64,000 nucleotides of DNA from Hyphomicrobiales bacterium (GCA_027483505.1 JAIXUP010000087.1:28741-92740), one strand, 5' to 3'. Shown: positions 9,783-21,048, counted from the stretch's first letter. The notes: generated by a model not told the origin, from the letters alone. A program made the numbers and translations.

Positions 9783-9937
9783 GGTCGTGCACCTTTCCCA
9801 CATTTGGCCGCAGCGGGGCGGCAAGTCACCGGCATGCGGGGCGGCGCAACAGACTCGTCATGCTCTCCCCCGAAAGCTGTTATGCCATAGCTAGCCTATC
9901 TGCCGCAGTGCAGCAACACACTCGAACGCCAGACAGG

Positions 9938-11365
9938 TCAGACCTTCGGAGCAATGTCCCGCAGCCGGCTGAGGCATTCCTCGCGGCCGAGCACGGCCAG
10001 GACATCGAACAGGCCTGGTGATGTCGTCTTGCCCGTCAGCGCTGCCCGCAGGGGCTGCGCGACCTGCCCGAGCTTCAACCCCTGCGCCTCGGCGAAGGCC
10101 CGCACGCAGGCTTCGGTGCTCGCGGCCGTCCACTCGGTCAGCTCCGCCAGGCTCGTCGCGAGCTGCCCCAGTCTTGCCCGCGCGTCGACATCGAGCAGGG
10201 CTGCAGCTTTTTCTTCCAGCGGCAGAGGACGCTGTGTGTAGAGATAGGCTGCACTGTCAAGCAGTTCGACCAGTGTCTTCGCGCGTTCTTTCAGCCCCGG
10301 CATGGCCTCCGCCATCATGGCGCGCAAGCCGGGCGTCATGGCGGGGCCGATCCCGCGGGCCGGCCCGACATCGGGCATGATGGCCTCCAGCGCCGCCATG
10401 ATCTCGTCCACGGGGGCGGCGCGCATGTAGACGCCGTTGAGGTTTTCGAGCTTGGCGAAGTCAAACCGGGAAGCGGAGCGTCCGATGGCGCCAAGGTCAA
10501 ACGCCGCGATCATTTCGTCGGTGGAGAAAACCTCCTGGTCGCCATGGGCCCAGCCCAGGCGCACCAGATAGTTACGCACGGCGGCGGGCAGGTAGCCCAT
10601 GGCCCGGTACGCATCGACGCCGAGCGCGCCGTGCCGCTTCGACAATTTGGCGCCGTCCGGTCCGTGGATCAGCGGGATGTGCGCCATGGTCGGCACGGGC
10701 CAGCCCATGGCGTGGTAGATTTGCGTTTGCCGAGCGGCGTTGGTGAGGTGGTCGTCGCCGCGGATGATATGGGTCACCCCCATGTCGTGATCGTCGACGA
10801 CGACCGCCAGCATGTAGGTCGGCGTCCCATCCGAGCGGAGGAGGACGAGGTCGTCGAGGTCCTTGTTCTGCCAGACGACGCGGCCCTGCACCTGATCATC
10901 GACAACGGTCTCGCCGGTTTCCGGCGCGCGCAGGCGGATCACCGGCTTCACGTCCTTGGGTGCGGTGGCCGGATCGCGGTCACGCCAGCGCCCGTCATAG
11001 CGCAACGGGCGCCCTTCGGCCCTGGCCAGTTCGCGCATCTCGTCGAGCTCGGCCGGTGTCGCAAAGCAGCGGTAGGCCCGTCCTCGGGCAAGCATCTCAT
11101 GCGCCACCTCCGCGTGGCGCGCCGCGCGGGCAAACTGGAAGATCGGATCGCCATCCCAGTCCAGGCCCAGCCATTTGAGGCCCTCGATGATCGCGCCGAT
11201 GGCCGCCTCGGTCGAGCGCTCGCGGTCGGTGTCCTCGATGCGCAGCAGCATCTTGCCGCCGAAGCGTTTCGCGTAAAGCCAGTTGAACAGGGCCGTCCGG
11301 CCGCCGCCGATATGCAGGAAACCGGTAGGCGAGGGGGCAAAGCGGGTAACGATTGGCGTGCTCAT
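9938..11365 (-). CDS. gltX: Glutamyl-tRNA synthetase
   Basis: Class I aminoacyl-tRNA synthetase charging tRNA-Glu. The HIGH-equivalent is [14 protein letters not shown] near residue 18, and the KMSKS-equivalent is [13 protein letters not shown] near residue 240. [14 protein letters not shown] at the N-terminus is diagnostic. 475 residues, full length, ATG start. Alphaproteobacteria often carry two GltX copies, one acting on tRNA-Gln as substrate for the amidotransferase pathway; reading alone cannot say which this is. Divergent from comEC. Confidence 0.95.
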   Translation of the reverse strand: MSTPIVTRFAPSPTGFLHIGGGRTALFNWLYAKRFGGKMLLRIEDTDRERSTEAAIGAIIEGLKWLGLDWDGDPIFQFARAARHAEVAHEMLARGRAYRCFATPAELDEMRELARAEGRPLRYDGRWRDRDPATAPKDVKPVIRLRAPETGETVVDDQVQGRVVWQNKDLDDLVLLRSDGTPTYMLAVVVDDHDMGVTHIIRGDDHLTNAARQTQIYHAMGWPVPTMAHIPLIHGPDGAKLSKRHGALGVDAYRAMGYLPAAVRNYLVRLGWAHGDQEVFSTDEMIAAFDLGAIGRSASRFDFAKLENLNGVYMRAAPVDEIMAALEAIMPDVGPARGIGPAMTPGLRAMMAEAMPGLKERAKTLVELLDSAAYLYTQRPLPLEEKAAALLDVDARARLGQLATSLAELTEWTAASTEACVRAFAEAQGLKLGQVAQPLRAALTGKTTSPGLFDVLAVLGREECLSRLRDIAPKV

Positions 11366-11537
11366 GGGATGTGGACCCCGGCGCTGTGCGCCCGTGTGTC
11401 AGGACAGTCGGCTGGGGTGTGAAGAAGGCCGCCGCCAAGGTCAAGGCCCCGGCCAGATTTTGCCCTTGCCCCCGTCGGCGCGCCGCATCGCGGCCCTCGC
11501 TCCACAACGGCGAAGGGATCGGTTAGGCTCTGTCGAG

Positions 11538-13808
11538 ATGGAAGACGAAAACCGCACACAGGCCGCGATAGCACGAAGCCGCGCCAGGGTGCTGCCCGCG
11601 CTTGCGGACGGTTCGTCCGGCAGCGCGCGCTGGAAGGCTTGGGCGGCCGAGACGCTGGCGGGGGCTTCAAAAGCAGTCACGCAGGCCTTGGTGACGGAGA
11701 GCGACAGGCGGAGTTGGTTCAATTTCCTGCCGGTGGCCTTCGGGCTCGGCATTGGCGCCTTCTTCGCGGCGGACCGCGATCCGCTCTGGTGGGGGCCGCC
11801 GCTTGCCGCCGTCCTTTGCGCGGTCGGCGCATGGCGGCTGCGCGCGCGGCCGGCCGCTTTCACGGTTATGCTGGCGCTTGCCATGGCCGCAGCCGGATTG
11901 TCCGCAGCGCACTGGCGGACTGAACGCGTCCGCGCGCCGGTGCTTGAGCGCGTGATGATCGCCAAGCTCAGTGGCTTCGTCGAAAGCCTCGAAGAGCGAG
12001 GAGCAGACATGCGTGTGGTTGTGCTTGTGACGCGCTTCGGCGATCTGGCGAAGGACGCGACGCCGGAGCGCGTACGCGTGACATTCCGCAAGAGCCCGCT
12101 GCGGCCTGCCGAGCACATCAACGTCACTGCGCGGTTGATGCCGCCGCCCGAAGCCGCCCGCCCGGGCGGCTACGACTTCGCCCGCGATGCCTACTTCAAG
12201 GGTTTCGGCGCGGTTGGCTCCGGCCTTGGCATCATCGAGCGGGCGCCGCCGCCCGCGCCGCCGCCGCTCATGCTGCAGGTCAATGCCGCGATCGACGGCG
12301 CCCGCAACGACATGACCGAGCGCATCGCCCGGATCATCGGCGGGCAGGCTGGCGCGGTAGCGGCAGCGCTGGTCACCGGCAAGCGGGGTCTGATCTCGGA
12401 GGAAACCAACGAGATCCTGCGCGGCGCGGGGATCTATCACATCGTCTCCATCTCGGGGCTGCACATGGTGCTTGCGGCCGGCGCGATCTTCTGGCTGGCG
12501 CGGGCCATCCTCGCCCTCATGCCTGGCATCGCCCTGCGCTGGCCGTTGAAGAAGATCGCCGCCGTCCTCGCCATGGCCGGAGCCACCGCATACTGCGTTT
12601 TCTCGGGATCGGAGGTCGCGACCGAGCGTTCCCTTATCATGACGCTGGTCATGCTGGGGGCGATCGTTGTGGATCGCCCGGCGCTGAGCATGCGCAATCT
12701 CGCGATTTCCGCGTTGATTGTCATGGCAATGGAGCCCGATTCAGTCCTCGGGCCAAGCTTCCAGATGTCGTTCGGCGCCGTGGCGGCGCTGATCGCCTTC
12801 GCTGAATGGCAGCGCCGGCGCGCGCCGCAAGCCGGGGCGGAACCGGGCCTTCTGGCAAGGGCGTTCAGAACCATGCGCCTTGCGCTGGTCGGCATGCTGT
12901 TGACGTCGTTGATCGCCGGCGCGGCGACAGGTCCCTTCGGCGCCTACCACTTCCAGACCTTCAATCCGTTCGGCGTGCTCGGCAACATGATGGCGCTGCC
13001 CTTCGTCTCGCTGGTTGTGATGCCTGCCGCCGTGGTCGGCGCCATCCTGTATCCTCTGGGCCTCGATGGGGCGGCCTGGTGGGTCATGGGGCTGGCGACG
13101 GAGCCGGTGCTCGCGGCCTCGCGCTTCGTCGCCGGGCTAGGCGGCTCCACGCAGGTCATTCCGGCCTATGGTGTCGCGGCGGTGCTTTGCCTCGGCGCCG
13201 CCCTGATTGTGCTGACATTGCTCACGACATGGCTGAGGTTTGCAGCAGTGTTGCCACTCGCCGCCGGGGTCGCGCTGGCCGCCAGTCCGCAAAGGGCCGA
13301 CATCTACATCGACCGAGACGGGGCAGGTGTTGCCGCACGCAGCCGGACGGGCCAACTGGCGATCATGGGCCGGCCCGGAAACTTCGTGCTGGAGCAGTGG
13401 CTCAGGGCAGACGGCGACAGCCGCAAAGCCAATGACTCAACCGTGCGCTCCGGCGCGGCCTGCGACAGCAAGGGTTGCGTCGTGACCTTGCCGGACGGCG
13501 CAACGGTGGCCTGGTCGCGAAACCCCGAAACGGTCAGCGAGGACTGCGCACGGGCGACGATGGTCGTCACGCCCCTGCGCTGGGACGGCGCCTGCCCAGC
13601 GCTGATGGTCGACCGGCGGACGCTCGACCGCTACGGCTCTCTCTCGGTGCGGATGACAGGACAGGGACTCGTCGCCAGCACCAGCCGCACGCCCGGCTCG
13701 CCGCGGCCCTGGACACGGCGCGAAGTTACCGGACCAGCGGCCTTGTCGCCCGTTCCGATGTCCCGTCCCGTTGAGGACGATGCTTTCAGTACCGCCGCAC
13801 CAGACTGA
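11538..13808 (+). CDS. comEC: ComEC/Rec2 family inner-membrane protein
   Basis: Candidate DNA-uptake channel of the ComEC/Rec2 family. The ATG at 11538 (MEDENRTQ) is chosen; the frame stays open 255 bases upstream but that stretch is Arg/Gly/Pro-rich noise overlapping the gltX start. An N-terminal soluble domain after two membrane segments (DUF4131, about 60-240) leads into the competence domain with [20 protein letters not shown] and [16 protein letters not shown]. The roughly 200-residue C-terminus (from ADIYIDRDG) shows no HxHxDH motif, so the metallo-beta-lactamase domain of longer ComEC proteins looks absent or degenerate. 756 residues. The adjacent converging lexA is conserved context. 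Confidence 0.88.
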   Translation: MEDENRTQAAIARSRARVLPALADGSSGSARWKAWAAETLAGASKAVTQALVTESDRRSWFNFLPVAFGLGIGAFFAADRDPLWWGPPLAAVLCAVGAWRLRARPAAFTVMLALAMAAAGLSAAHWRTERVRAPVLERVMIAKLSGFVESLEERGADMRVVVLVTRFGDLAKDATPERVRVTFRKSPLRPAEHINVTARLMPPPEAARPGGYDFARDAYFKGFGAVGSGLGIIERAPPPAPPPLMLQVNAAIDGARNDMTERIARIIGGQAGAVAAALVTGKRGLISEETNEILRGAGIYHIVSISGLHMVLAAGAIFWLARAILALMPGIALRWPLKKIAAVLAMAGATAYCVFSGSEVATERSLIMTLVMLGAIVVDRPALSMRNLAISALIVMAMEPDSVLGPSFQMSFGAVAALIAFAEWQRRRAPQAGAEPGLLARAFRTMRLALVGMLLTSLIAGAATGPFGAYHFQTFNPFGVLGNMMALPFVSLVVMPAAVVGAILYPLGLDGAAWWVMGLATEPVLAASRFVAGLGGSTQVIPAYGVAAVLCLGAALIVLTLLTTWLRFAAVLPLAAGVALAASPQRADIYIDRDGAGVAARSRTGQLAIMGRPGNFVLEQWLRADGDSRKANDSTVRSGAACDSKGCVVTLPDGATVAWSRNPETVSEDCARATMVVTPLRWDGACPALMVDRRTLDRYGSLSVRMTGQGLVASTSRTPGSPRPWTRREVTGPAALSPVPMSRPVEDDAFSTAAPD

Positions 13809-14496
13809 CCAGCTTCCCCTGGATCTTGACCCGGTCAGGACCGAGAACGCGGGTCTCATAGGCCGGATTGGCCGCTTCAAGCGCGATCGACGTGCCACGG
13901 CGGCGCAGCCGCTTCAGCGTCGCTTCCTCGTCGTCAATCAGGGCAACGATGATCTCGCCCGTGTTTGCCGATTCCTGTTTGCGGATCACGACCGTGTCGC
14001 CGTCCAGAATGCCGGCCTCGATCATCGAATCACCCTGCACCTCAAGCGCGAAGTGCTCGCCCGAACCAAGCAGGTCCGGCGGCAGCGAGATGCTGTGGGT
14101 CTTGTTCTGGATGGCGGTGATCGCTACGCCCGCCGCAATCCGTCCCATGACCGGGATCATCAGATTCCGGTTCGGCTCTTCACTCCCGCCGCGCGCTGCC
14201 GCGGGAGAGGGAGCGGGGCGCCCGAGGCCGCCTTCAACGACACTCGGATTGAAACGCGGACGGGCCGTGGCCGCGATACTGGCATCCGGCAGCTTGATCA
14301 CCTCCAGCGCACGCGCCCGGTTCGGGAGCCTTCGGATGAAGCCGCGCTCCTCAAGCGCCATGATTAGCCGGTGGATGCCGGACTTGGAGCGCAGGTCGAG
14401 AGCCTCCTTCATCTCCTCGAAGGAGGGCGGCACCCCGGCTTCGCGCAGCCGTTCGTGGATGAACCTGAGCAGTTCATGTTGCTTGCGTGTGAGCAT
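13786..14496 (-). CDS. lexA: LexA repressor (SOS response)
   Basis: Represses SOS genes and self-cleaves when RecA filaments form. The N-terminal winged helix ([37 protein letters not shown]) binds DNA. The C-terminal S24 peptidase has the Ala-Gly cleavage site in [11 protein letters not shown], the nucleophile in [13 protein letters not shown] and the general-base Lys in [10 protein letters not shown]. 236 residues, typical of alphaproteobacteria. The ATG at 14496 is preceded by CTGGAG. Its 3' end overlaps the comEC 3' end by 23 bases. A LexA box upstream indicates autoregulation. Confidence 0.96.
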   Translation of the reverse strand: MLTRKQHELLRFIHERLREAGVPPSFEEMKEALDLRSKSGIHRLIMALEERGFIRRLPNRARALEVIKLPDASIAATARPRFNPSVVEGGLGRPAPSPAAARGGSEEPNRNLMIPVMGRIAAGVAITAIQNKTHSISLPPDLLGSGEHFALEVQGDSMIEAGILDGDTVVIRKQESANTGEIIVALIDDEEATLKRLRRRGTSIALEAANPAYETRVLGPDRVKIQGKLVSLVRRY

Positions 14497-14503
14497 CGGA
14501 ACT

Positions 14504-14586
14504 CCAGCAGGGGCTTGCCCCGGAATTGAAAAACGTAACGTGAACACGTGTACATGTTCCTGCTGTGTTCCGCAAGCCCCTGCTGG
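14504..14586. repeat. 15-bp perfect inverted repeat bracketing the lexA promoter
   Basis: The arms are 14504-14518 (CCAGCAGGGGCTTGC) and 14572-14586 (GCAAGCCCCTGCTGG), separated by 53 bases that contain the LexA box and presumably the lexA promoter. One arm covers the lexA ribosome-binding site; the other abuts the moeA stop codon (14587-14589). A read-through moeA transcript could fold into this stem and hide the lexA start, whereas a transcript begun inside the loop could not. Confidence 0.7.
14556..14570 (-). promoter_or_regulatory. LexA box of the lexA promoter
   Basis: The plus strand reads GTTC, seven bases, GTTC (14556-14559 and 14567-14570); the minus strand reads GAACACAGCAGGAAC. 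This is the direct-repeat SOS operator known for alphaproteobacterial LexA. It sits 60-74 bases upstream of the lexA start, where an operator would block its own promoter. A further GAAC at 14542-14545 lies nearby. Confidence 0.85.
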
Positions 14587-15795
14587 CTAGAGGCGGATGA
14601 TCCGGCAGGGGGTTCCGGCCTCCGCCGCCGGTGCGTGCGCCGGCCGGATCAGCAGCGCATCGGCGGACGCCATCAGGCGCTGGATCGAACTGTCCTGGGA
14701 GCTGAAGGGTGTCGCGACGAGATTGCCGGCGTCATCGCGGCCGAGGCTGGCGCGCATATACTCCTCGCGCAGGTCGTTGGCCGGCAGCGCACGGCCGAGC
14801 AGGGCGCCCTCGCTTCTGTCGGTGTCGGGGTTCGGCTGCCCCAGCAGCTTTCGCAGCAGCGGCTCGAGAAAAAGGATTGCGCAGATCATCGACGATACGG
14901 GATTGCCGGGCAGTCCGAGGCAAAGCGTGGAGCCGCGGACGCCGAACATCAGCGGCTTTCCGGGGCGGACGGCGATCTTCCAGAAGCTGATGGAAAAGCC
15001 GTTGGCGACCAGCGCGGCCTGGACAAAATCATGATCGCCGACCGACGCGCCGCCGCTGGTCACGATGAGATCGCATCCTTCCGCCGCGTTCGCGATGGCC
15101 CTCCGTGTCGTGTCCGCGTCGTCCGGGACGATGCCCCGGTCGTCGGCGACGCCGCCACGGCTCTCGACGAAGGCCGCCAGTGCAAAGGCGTTGGACGACA
15201 CGATCTGCCCCTCGCGCAACGCCGAGCCAGGCATGGCCAGTTCATCGCCGGTGGAAAGAATCGCCACGCGGGGTCGGCTGCGGACCGACAGCAGGCCGTG
15301 TCCCATGCTGGCCGCCAGCCCGATGTGCCAGGCGTCGAGCACCGTTCCGGCCTTGAGCAGGCAGTCACCTGTGCAGAAATCCAGACCCGCTGGCCTGACG
15401 AAGCGCCCGGCCTGCTCGGTCTGTGTCGGCGTGATGACGCCGGCGCCGACGCCCTGGGCATTCTCCTGGATGAGAATCGCGTCTGCACCGTCGGGGACCG
15501 GCGCGCCGGTGAAGATGCGCACCGCCTCCATCGGGCCGACCGTTCCGCCGAACGGATGCCCGGCCTTCGCCTCACCGATCACGTGCAGGGGCATAAGGCT
15601 GGTCAGATCGGCGGCCCGCACGGCATAGCCATCCATGGCGGAGGCTGCGAAGGGCGGCTGTGTCCTGAGCGCCGTGACATCCTCTGCCAGTGTGCGGCCA
15701 GAGGCCTGCACGAGTGGCATGGCTTCGGCGCCTTGCAGCGGTGTCGCCGCCGCAAGCATGCGCGTCCTGGCGACGTCTGGCGCCATCAGGCTCAC
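14587..15795 (-). CDS. moeA: MoeA molybdopterin molybdenumtransferase
   Basis: Inserts molybdate into adenylylated molybdopterin to give Moco. Diagnostic parts are [18 protein letters not shown] (about 47-64), [48 protein letters not shown] and [17 protein letters not shown]. 402 residues, normal. The start overlaps the moaC stop by four bases, so moaC and moeA are translationally coupled in a run that begins with trp genes. Confidence 0.95.
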   Translation of the reverse strand: MSLMAPDVARTRMLAAATPLQGAEAMPLVQASGRTLAEDVTALRTQPPFAASAMDGYAVRAADLTSLMPLHVIGEAKAGHPFGGTVGPMEAVRIFTGAPVPDGADAILIQENAQGVGAGVITPTQTEQAGRFVRPAGLDFCTGDCLLKAGTVLDAWHIGLAASMGHGLLSVRSRPRVAILSTGDELAMPGSALREGQIVSSNAFALAAFVESRGGVADDRGIVPDDADTTRRAIANAAEGCDLIVTSGGASVGDHDFVQAALVANGFSISFWKIAVRPGKPLMFGVRGSTLCLGLPGNPVSSMICAILFLEPLLRKLLGQPNPDTDRSEGALLGRALPANDLREEYMRASLGRDDAGNLVATPFSSQDSSIQRLMASADALLIRPAHAPAAEAGTPCRIIRL

Positions 15796-16280
15796 GCCTC
15801 GGCGCTCCCCCGCTCGTAGACGCCGGATTTCCCTCCGGATTTGTGGACGAGCTGGACCGCTTCGATCCGCATGCCGCGATCGGCGGCCTTGACCATGTCA
15901 TAGATGGTGAGGCATGCGACGGACACGGCAGTCAGCGCCTCCATCTCCACGCCCGTCTGTCCGGCAACGCGCACTTCAGCGCTGACGCGCACCCCCGGAA
16001 GGGCCTCGTCAAGCACAAGGTCGACGGAGACCTTGGTAATGGCGAGCGGGTGGCAAAGCGGGATAAGCTCATGTGTCCGCTTGGCGGCCATGATCCCGGC
16101 CAGACGGGCCGTGCCCAGGACATCGCCTTTTTTGGCGTCGCCATCCCTGATCAGTGCAAGCGTTTCCGGCTGCATCACGACGGCGCCTTCGGCAACCGCC
16201 CGCCGCGCGGTGACGGCCTTCTCGGCGACATCGACCATGTGCGCCTGGCCTTGCGCATCCAGATGCGTCAACCGGCTCAT
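15792..16280 (-). CDS. moaC: MoaC cyclic pyranopterin monophosphate synthase
   Basis: Converts the MoaA product to cyclic pyranopterin monophosphate in molybdenum cofactor synthesis. Start ATG at 16280 ([18 protein letters not shown]). The family core is present: [18 protein letters not shown], then [22 protein letters not shown] and the C-terminal [10 protein letters not shown]. 162 residues is standard. ATGA overlap with trpC upstream and with moeA downstream. Confidence 0.96.
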   Translation of the reverse strand: MSRLTHLDAQGQAHMVDVAEKAVTARRAVAEGAVVMQPETLALIRDGDAKKGDVLGTARLAGIMAAKRTHELIPLCHPLAITKVSVDLVLDEALPGVRVSAEVRVAGQTGVEMEALTAVSVACLTIYDMVKAADRGMRIEAVQLVHKSGGKSGVYERGSAEA

Positions 16281-17107
16281 GCATGCCCCTGCGGTTCGGC
16301 CTGCGACAGTGATTGTGACGGGTTGATGAGGGCCCGCGTCGCAGCGGCGACATCCTCCTGGCGCATCAGGCTTTCCCCCACGAGGAAGGTGCGGACACCG
16401 CACACCCTGAGCCGCGTTGTGTCGGCATGGTGGAAGATGCCGCTTTCGCTGATGACGATGCGGTCGGCGGGAATGCGCGGGGCCAGCGCTTCGGTGACCG
16501 CAAGGTCGACATGAAACGACCTGAGATCACGGTTGTTGATGCCGATCAGCCGCGAGGGCAGGGCGAGCGCGCGGTCGAGTTCGGCGGCATCATGCACCTC
16601 GATCAGCGAGGCCATGCCAAGCGCACTCGCCACATCCACCAGGTCCCGCGCTTCGGCGTCCGAGACGCTGGCCATGATCACGAGGATGCAGTCCGCCCCC
16701 CAGGCGCGTGCTTCATGCACCTGATAGGGCTCGAACATGAAATCCTTACGCAGGGCGGGCAATCCGCTGGCGGCGCGCGCCTGCTGCAGGAAGACCGGAC
16801 GGCCCTGAAACGAGGGCGTGTCGGTCAGCACGGACAGGCAGGCTGCGCCGCCCGCCTTGTAGGCGGAAGCGAGCGAGGGCGGATCGAAATCGGCCCTGAT
16901 CAACCCCTTTGACGGGCTGGCCTTCTTGATCTCGGCAATCAGGGCGAAGCTCCCGCCTGCATGCCGCGCCTCGATCGCGCCAACAAAGTCGCGCGGCGGT
17001 GGGCTCGTCTCGGCCAGGCGGCGCATGTCAGCGGGCGGAATCGCGACTTTTGCGGCGGCGATTTCCTCGCGCTTGTAGGCTTCGATGCGGGTGAGGATGT
17101 CGCTCAC
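16277..17107 (-). CDS. trpC: TrpC indole-3-glycerol-phosphate synthase
   Basis: Ring closure of carboxyphenylaminodeoxyribulose phosphate to indole-3-glycerol phosphate in tryptophan synthesis. TIM barrel with [20 protein letters not shown] (catalytic Lys), [37 protein letters not shown] and ISESGIF. The GTG at 17107 ([16 protein letters not shown]) is chosen because it has TGAGGTG upstream and clears the trpD stop by 10 bases. An ATG at 17140 would add 11 residues and overlap trpD. 276 residues; no TrpF fusion. Confidence 0.93.
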   Translation of the reverse strand: MSDILTRIEAYKREEIAAAKVAIPPADMRRLAETSPPPRDFVGAIEARHAGGSFALIAEIKKASPSKGLIRADFDPPSLASAYKAGGAACLSVLTDTPSFQGRPVFLQQARAASGLPALRKDFMFEPYQVHEARAWGADCILVIMASVSDAEARDLVDVASALGMASLIEVHDAAELDRALALPSRLIGINNRDLRSFHVDLAVTEALAPRIPADRIVISESGIFHHADTTRLRVCGVRTFLVGESLMRQEDVAAATRALINPSQSLSQAEPQGHA

Positions 17108-17117
17108 GTCGCGCACC

Positions 17118-18131
17118 TCACGCGTTCGAAGCGGCGACAAGTCTGGCCAGCGTGCCTTTCGCGGCCCCGCTATCCAGCGCCGCGCCCGCCCGTGCCACCC
17201 CGTCCTGAAGGCTCGCCGCAGCCCCGGCCACCACCAGCGACGCGCCGGCGTTGAACACGGCGATGTCGCGATAGGCGCTGCGTGCGCCGTCCAGCACAGC
17301 GCTCAGCGCGGCTGCGTTCACATCCGCCGTGCCGCCGCGCAGGTCATCAAGCCGCGCGACCGGAAGCCCCACATCGGCGGGTGAAATGGTGAAGCTCCGC
17401 ACCAATCCGTTCTCGAGCGCGACGACATGGGTCGGCCCCGTCGTCGTGACCTCGTCCAGCCCGTCCGCGCCATGCACGGCCCAGACGCGCTCACTGCCGA
17501 GCGCGCGCAGCACCTCGATCATCGGCATCAGCCAGCTTTCGGCGAACGCGCCGAGGAGCTGGCGCCTGACGCCGGCCGGGTTGGAAAGCGGTCCGATGAG
17601 GTTGAAGATCGTGCGCGTGCCGAGTTCGGTCCGCACGGGTGCGACGTGACGCATCGAGGCATGGTGCGCCGGGGCAAACATGAAGCCGACGCCGGCCTCG
17701 CGGATGCATCGTTCGACGCCGGCCGGATCGATGCCGACCTTGACTCCCAGCGCGGTCAGGACATCCGCCGTGCCCGACTTCGACGAGGCGGCGCGGTTGC
17801 CATGCTTCGCCACGGGGACGCCACAGGCGGCCACGATCAGCGAGGCGAGGGTGGAGATGTTGTAGGTGCCCGCATTGTCGCCGCCGGTGCCGACGATGTC
17901 GATGGCGTCGGCGGGAGCGGTCACCTGCACGGCGCGGGCCCGGAGCGCGCTCACCGCCCCGTTGATTTCCTCGGTGGTCTCGCCGCGCACGCGCAGCGCC
18001 ATCAGGAAACCGGCGGCCTGGGCGGGCGTCACTTCGCCCGACAGGATCGTGTCGAACGCGGCGCGGGCTTCTGCAGCGGTAAGGCTCGCCCCGGTTGCGA
18101 CCTTGGCGATGAAGGGCTTGAACGTATCCAT
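17118..18131 (-). CDS. trpD: TrpD anthranilate phosphoribosyltransferase
   Basis: Transfers the phosphoribosyl group of PRPP to anthranilate. The PRPP-binding motif is [18 protein letters not shown] (about residue 77). [21 protein letters not shown] follows, and the anthranilate site lies in [21 protein letters not shown]. The start [11 protein letters not shown] at 18131 gives 337 residues, family length; longer in-frame extensions are not conserved-looking. Thirteen bases downstream of trpG. Confidence 0.95.
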   Translation of the reverse strand: MDTFKPFIAKVATGASLTAAEARAAFDTILSGEVTPAQAAGFLMALRVRGETTEEINGAVSALRARAVQVTAPADAIDIVGTGGDNAGTYNISTLASLIVAACGVPVAKHGNRAASSKSGTADVLTALGVKVGIDPAGVERCIREAGVGFMFAPAHHASMRHVAPVRTELGTRTIFNLIGPLSNPAGVRRQLLGAFAESWLMPMIEVLRALGSERVWAVHGADGLDEVTTTGPTHVVALENGLVRSFTISPADVGLPVARLDDLRGGTADVNAAALSAVLDGARSAYRDIAVFNAGASLVVAGAAASLQDGVARAGAALDSGAAKGTLARLVAASNA

Positions 18132-18144
18132 GCTGTTTCCGGAC

Positions 18145-18762
18145 TTAGGCCATGACGGCGGGCGCGAGGTTCGCGTCGCGCCAAGCCGCCGCCATGTCAA
18201 GGAAATTGCGCACGATCAGCGCGCCATGCTCCGACATGATGCTTTCGGGATGGAACTGGACGCCGCAGATCGGCCAGTCGCGGTGGCTCGCCGCCATGAT
18301 GAGGCCGTCATCGGTCTCGGCCTCGATCAGCAGCGCCGGCGGCAGGCTGGCGCGGTCGATCACCAGAGAATGATAGCGCGTCGCATCGAATGCCCGGTTG
18401 ATGCCGCGAAACAGTCCCGTGCCGCGATGCCGGATCGTGCTGACCTTGCCATGCATTGGTTCTGGCGCGCGGACCACGGAGCCGCCAAAGGTCTGCCCGA
18501 TGCTTTGCAGCCCAAGGCAGACGCCAAAGACGGGCTTTCGACCCACCGCGCCGGCCACAACGTCGAGACAGATCCCGGCCTCGGTCGGCGTGCAAGGGCC
18601 GGGCGAGAGCAGGATGGCGTCGGCGTCGCTGGCAAGAGCATCTTCGGCCGAGATGGCGTCATTCCGGTGCACGACGACGTCAACGCCCTGCGCGCCGACA
18701 AGCTGCACAAGGTTCCAGGTGAAGCTGTCATAATTGTCGATCAGCAGAAGCTTCACGGCCAC
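18145..18762 (-). CDS. trpG: TrpG anthranilate synthase glutamine amidotransferase subunit
   Basis: Supplies ammonia from glutamine to TrpE for anthranilate synthesis. Class I glutamine amidotransferase with [18 protein letters not shown] at the N-terminus, the nucleophile in [18 protein letters not shown] and the His-Glu pair in [14 protein letters not shown]. 205 residues. The start is GTG: either 18762 or 18756 two codons later, the latter better spaced from a GGGA on the transcript. trpE is not adjacent; it lies 4.3 kb away beyond two plus-strand genes. Confidence 0.93.
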   Translation of the reverse strand: MAVKLLLIDNYDSFTWNLVQLVGAQGVDVVVHRNDAISAEDALASDADAILLSPGPCTPTEAGICLDVVAGAVGRKPVFGVCLGLQSIGQTFGGSVVRAPEPMHGKVSTIRHRGTGLFRGINRAFDATRYHSLVIDRASLPPALLIEAETDDGLIMAASHRDWPICGVQFHPESIMSEHGALIVRNFLDMAAAWRDANLAPAVMA

Positions 18763-18957
18763 GTCCCGGTTTCGATGCTGTCTGAATGCCTGCCGTTGCA
18801 GGCCCGGTCAAGGCGCGGCCGAGGGCAGAAGCAACGGAGAACGTAAAACAGGTGTTGATTGTGGTCGCGCAAGATCGTCACGCGCTTTCACGGTTTCTGC
18901 AGATATCTGCGCTATCGATTTCAAATACTTCTGCAGCAGAATGCGACGGTGGCAGCA

Positions 18958-20877
18958 ATGAAACATCAGACAAAGCGTCTTATGGCGCGATTTGTGCGGA
19001 ATGACCGCGGCGGTGTCGCCCTGATGTTCGGCCTTGCGCTCGTGCCCCTGATCGGACTTGTCGGCGCCGGCGTCGACTACAACCGCGCCTCTCAGTTGCG
19101 TGCGAAGATGGCCGCAGCCGCTGATGCTGCAGTGTTGACTGCGGCCAAGATGTCGGGCCGGAGCGAGGGTGAACGCCGCGCGGCCGCAGACGCAACATTT
19201 GCCGCCAACCTCGGAACCGACGCAAGCCTTGTGCGCGTCCGGGGGCACCTGAGCAGCCTCGGCGACAATGGCTGGCGCTATTCCGCCACCGGCGAATACA
19301 CCTATGTTCTCGTGAAGATGCTGCCAGGCGTCAGCAACACCGCCTCGCTGGACGTCGTCGCCGAAGCTGCGCCGGGCGGCAACACGCTCGAGGTCGCTGT
19401 GGTGCTGGACACCACCGGCTCGATGGCCGCCGACATGGGAACGCTGCGACTTGCGGCCAGCGACCTGATCAACAGCCTGTTCGATTCTGCCGGCACCGGC
19501 TCGGGCCTGAAGGTCTCGGTTGTTCCGTTTGTCGCTTCCGTCAATCCGGGTCGGACCAATCTCGGCATGAACGGCGTCGACACGCGCGGCGACAGCAGCT
19601 TCCAGGCTGCCTGGATGCGCACGCGCTGGATCGGCAACATTCCGAACTGCAACGGCAATCCGTTCTGGGTGCCGCCGCCTCCTGGCCCGTATGTGCCGCC
19701 GCCGCCGCCCAATCCGAACCCATATGGTCGTGGCGGGCGCGGGGTCTGGCTGATGGACCAGGTCAACAAGCTCGCGAATGTCGGCAAGGAACTGTTCGGT
19801 GTGAAAGAGGCTGCGGCGCAGGTCGGCAGCTATGGCACACCGAACCGCGCAGCGCCGTGGAGCGGCGCCACGATCACCCTCAATCCGCCCTATGTGCCGG
19901 CGACGGTTTCGGCGCTGGTTCCCACGGGCTTCACCAATCCGGACACCTGCATTCTGGCCAACCCAGCCCGGATTTCGCATCTCGACCTGTTCGACAGCAT
20001 CCGCACACGTTCAGGCACACGGGCGCAATGGAAGGGCTGCGTTGAGGCCCGCCCGGAACCGTTCGACACGACAGAAGACCCACCCAGCCTGTCTAATCCG
20101 AACACGCTCTTCACGCCATACTTCTGGCCGGATGAGCCGGGGCTTGCCGCCGAGGGCACGGCTTCTGGCTATGTGAACAACTATCTTGATGACGCCACCA
20201 CCATGCCGACGGGCTGGAGTTCGGGTAGCGACTGGAACCGCGGGCAAAGCATCCTGAAGTACGATTTCACCAACAGGAACGCCAACTACTCCGAAACGGC
20301 GCCGAACACGAACGGTCCGAACATGGCGTGCCCGGACGAACTCCTGCGTCTGTCGAACAGCCGCTCCGCCCTGCTGTCGCGCATTTCCACGCTCAATCAC
20401 TACAACGGCGGTGGCACGATCACCTCCGAAGGCATCATGTGGGGCTGGCGCACCCTGTCGCCGAATGCCCCATTTTCGGATGGCGTGCCCTATACACGAC
20501 CGAAGAACCGCAAGATCATGATTGTCATGACCGACGGTGAGAACGAGATCGGTGAGAACAACACCGGCGGGCCGACATTGTCGCACTACAACGCTTACGG
20601 CTACCTGCGCATGGGCAACCGCTTTCCGCAGGAGCATTTCCAGCGGGCCAGCGAGTTTCTCGACGCCAAGACCCGCACCGCCTGCACGAACGCGAAAGCG
20701 ACCGGCATTCAGGTCTACACGATCCTGTTCAGGGTCAACACGCCGGAAGCGCGGCAGTTGCTGACTGACTGCGCGACAGAGCAGAAGATGTTCTATCTCG
20801 CGGCCAACCAGAACGACCTCCGCAGGGCCTTCACGGACATCGCCGACAGCATCAACAAGGTTCGTCTGACCAGGTGA
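18958..20877 (+). CDS. TadG-like pilus assembly protein with von Willebrand A domain (copy 1)
   Basis: The N-terminus matches TadE/TadG proteins of Flp pilus systems: RNDRGGVALMFGLALVPLIG is a basic stretch plus one membrane anchor at about 22-42, followed by AAAADAAVLTAAK. The vWA domain carries the metal-site sequences VVLDTTGSM (about 145) and VMTDGEN (about 520). In between is a large insertion with a proline-rich tract (VPPPPPGPYVPPPPPNPNP, about 238-256). Six Cys positions are shared with the next gene, suggesting periplasmic disulfides. 639 residues from ATG 18958. No tad/cpa secretion genes are in the window, so the partner machinery is unknown. Confidence 0.82.
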   Translation: MKHQTKRLMARFVRNDRGGVALMFGLALVPLIGLVGAGVDYNRASQLRAKMAAAADAAVLTAAKMSGRSEGERRAAADATFAANLGTDASLVRVRGHLSSLGDNGWRYSATGEYTYVLVKMLPGVSNTASLDVVAEAAPGGNTLEVAVVLDTTGSMAADMGTLRLAASDLINSLFDSAGTGSGLKVSVVPFVASVNPGRTNLGMNGVDTRGDSSFQAAWMRTRWIGNIPNCNGNPFWVPPPPGPYVPPPPPNPNPYGRGGRGVWLMDQVNKLANVGKELFGVKEAAAQVGSYGTPNRAAPWSGATITLNPPYVPATVSALVPTGFTNPDTCILANPARISHLDLFDSIRTRSGTRAQWKGCVEARPEPFDTTEDPPSLSNPNTLFTPYFWPDEPGLAAEGTASGYVNNYLDDATTMPTGWSSGSDWNRGQSILKYDFTNRNANYSETAPNTNGPNMACPDELLRLSNSRSALLSRISTLNHYNGGGTITSEGIMWGWRTLSPNAPFSDGVPYTRPKNRKIMIVMTDGENEIGENNTGGPTLSHYNAYGYLRMGNRFPQEHFQRASEFLDAKTRTACTNAKATGIQVYTILFRVNTPEARQLLTDCATEQKMFYLAANQNDLRRAFTDIADSINKVRLTR

Positions 20878-20896
20878 TCGATCCGCACCGCTGCTT

Positions 20897-20923
20897 CGGG
20901 CCGTGATCCTTCCCGGCCCGTTT
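20897..20923 (+). terminator. Terminator-like stem after TadG-like copy 1
   Basis: CGGGCCG (20897-20903) pairs with CGGCCCG (20914-20920) across a 10-base loop and is followed by TTT. It lies 20 bases after the stop codon. The T-run is short, so efficiency is uncertain; the next paralogue probably has its own promoter in the AT-richer 20921-21030 stretch. Confidence 0.55.
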
Positions 20924-21048
20924 CATTGATGACGTTAATGAAGTGCTGCTTTTCGTATCAATGATTTGCCGAACCAATTTACGGACCCGCAAAGTCAACG
21001 TGCTAATTTCGAAGTCAGTCCAGTTGCTGTGAGCACTGGGAGGACGAA

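Noticed and set aside
11283..11537. N-terminal extension of comEC by 85 codons
   Set aside because: It overlaps the divergent gltX start region, is Arg/Gly/Pro-rich without membrane segments, and the ATG at 11538 matches where the family's protein begins.
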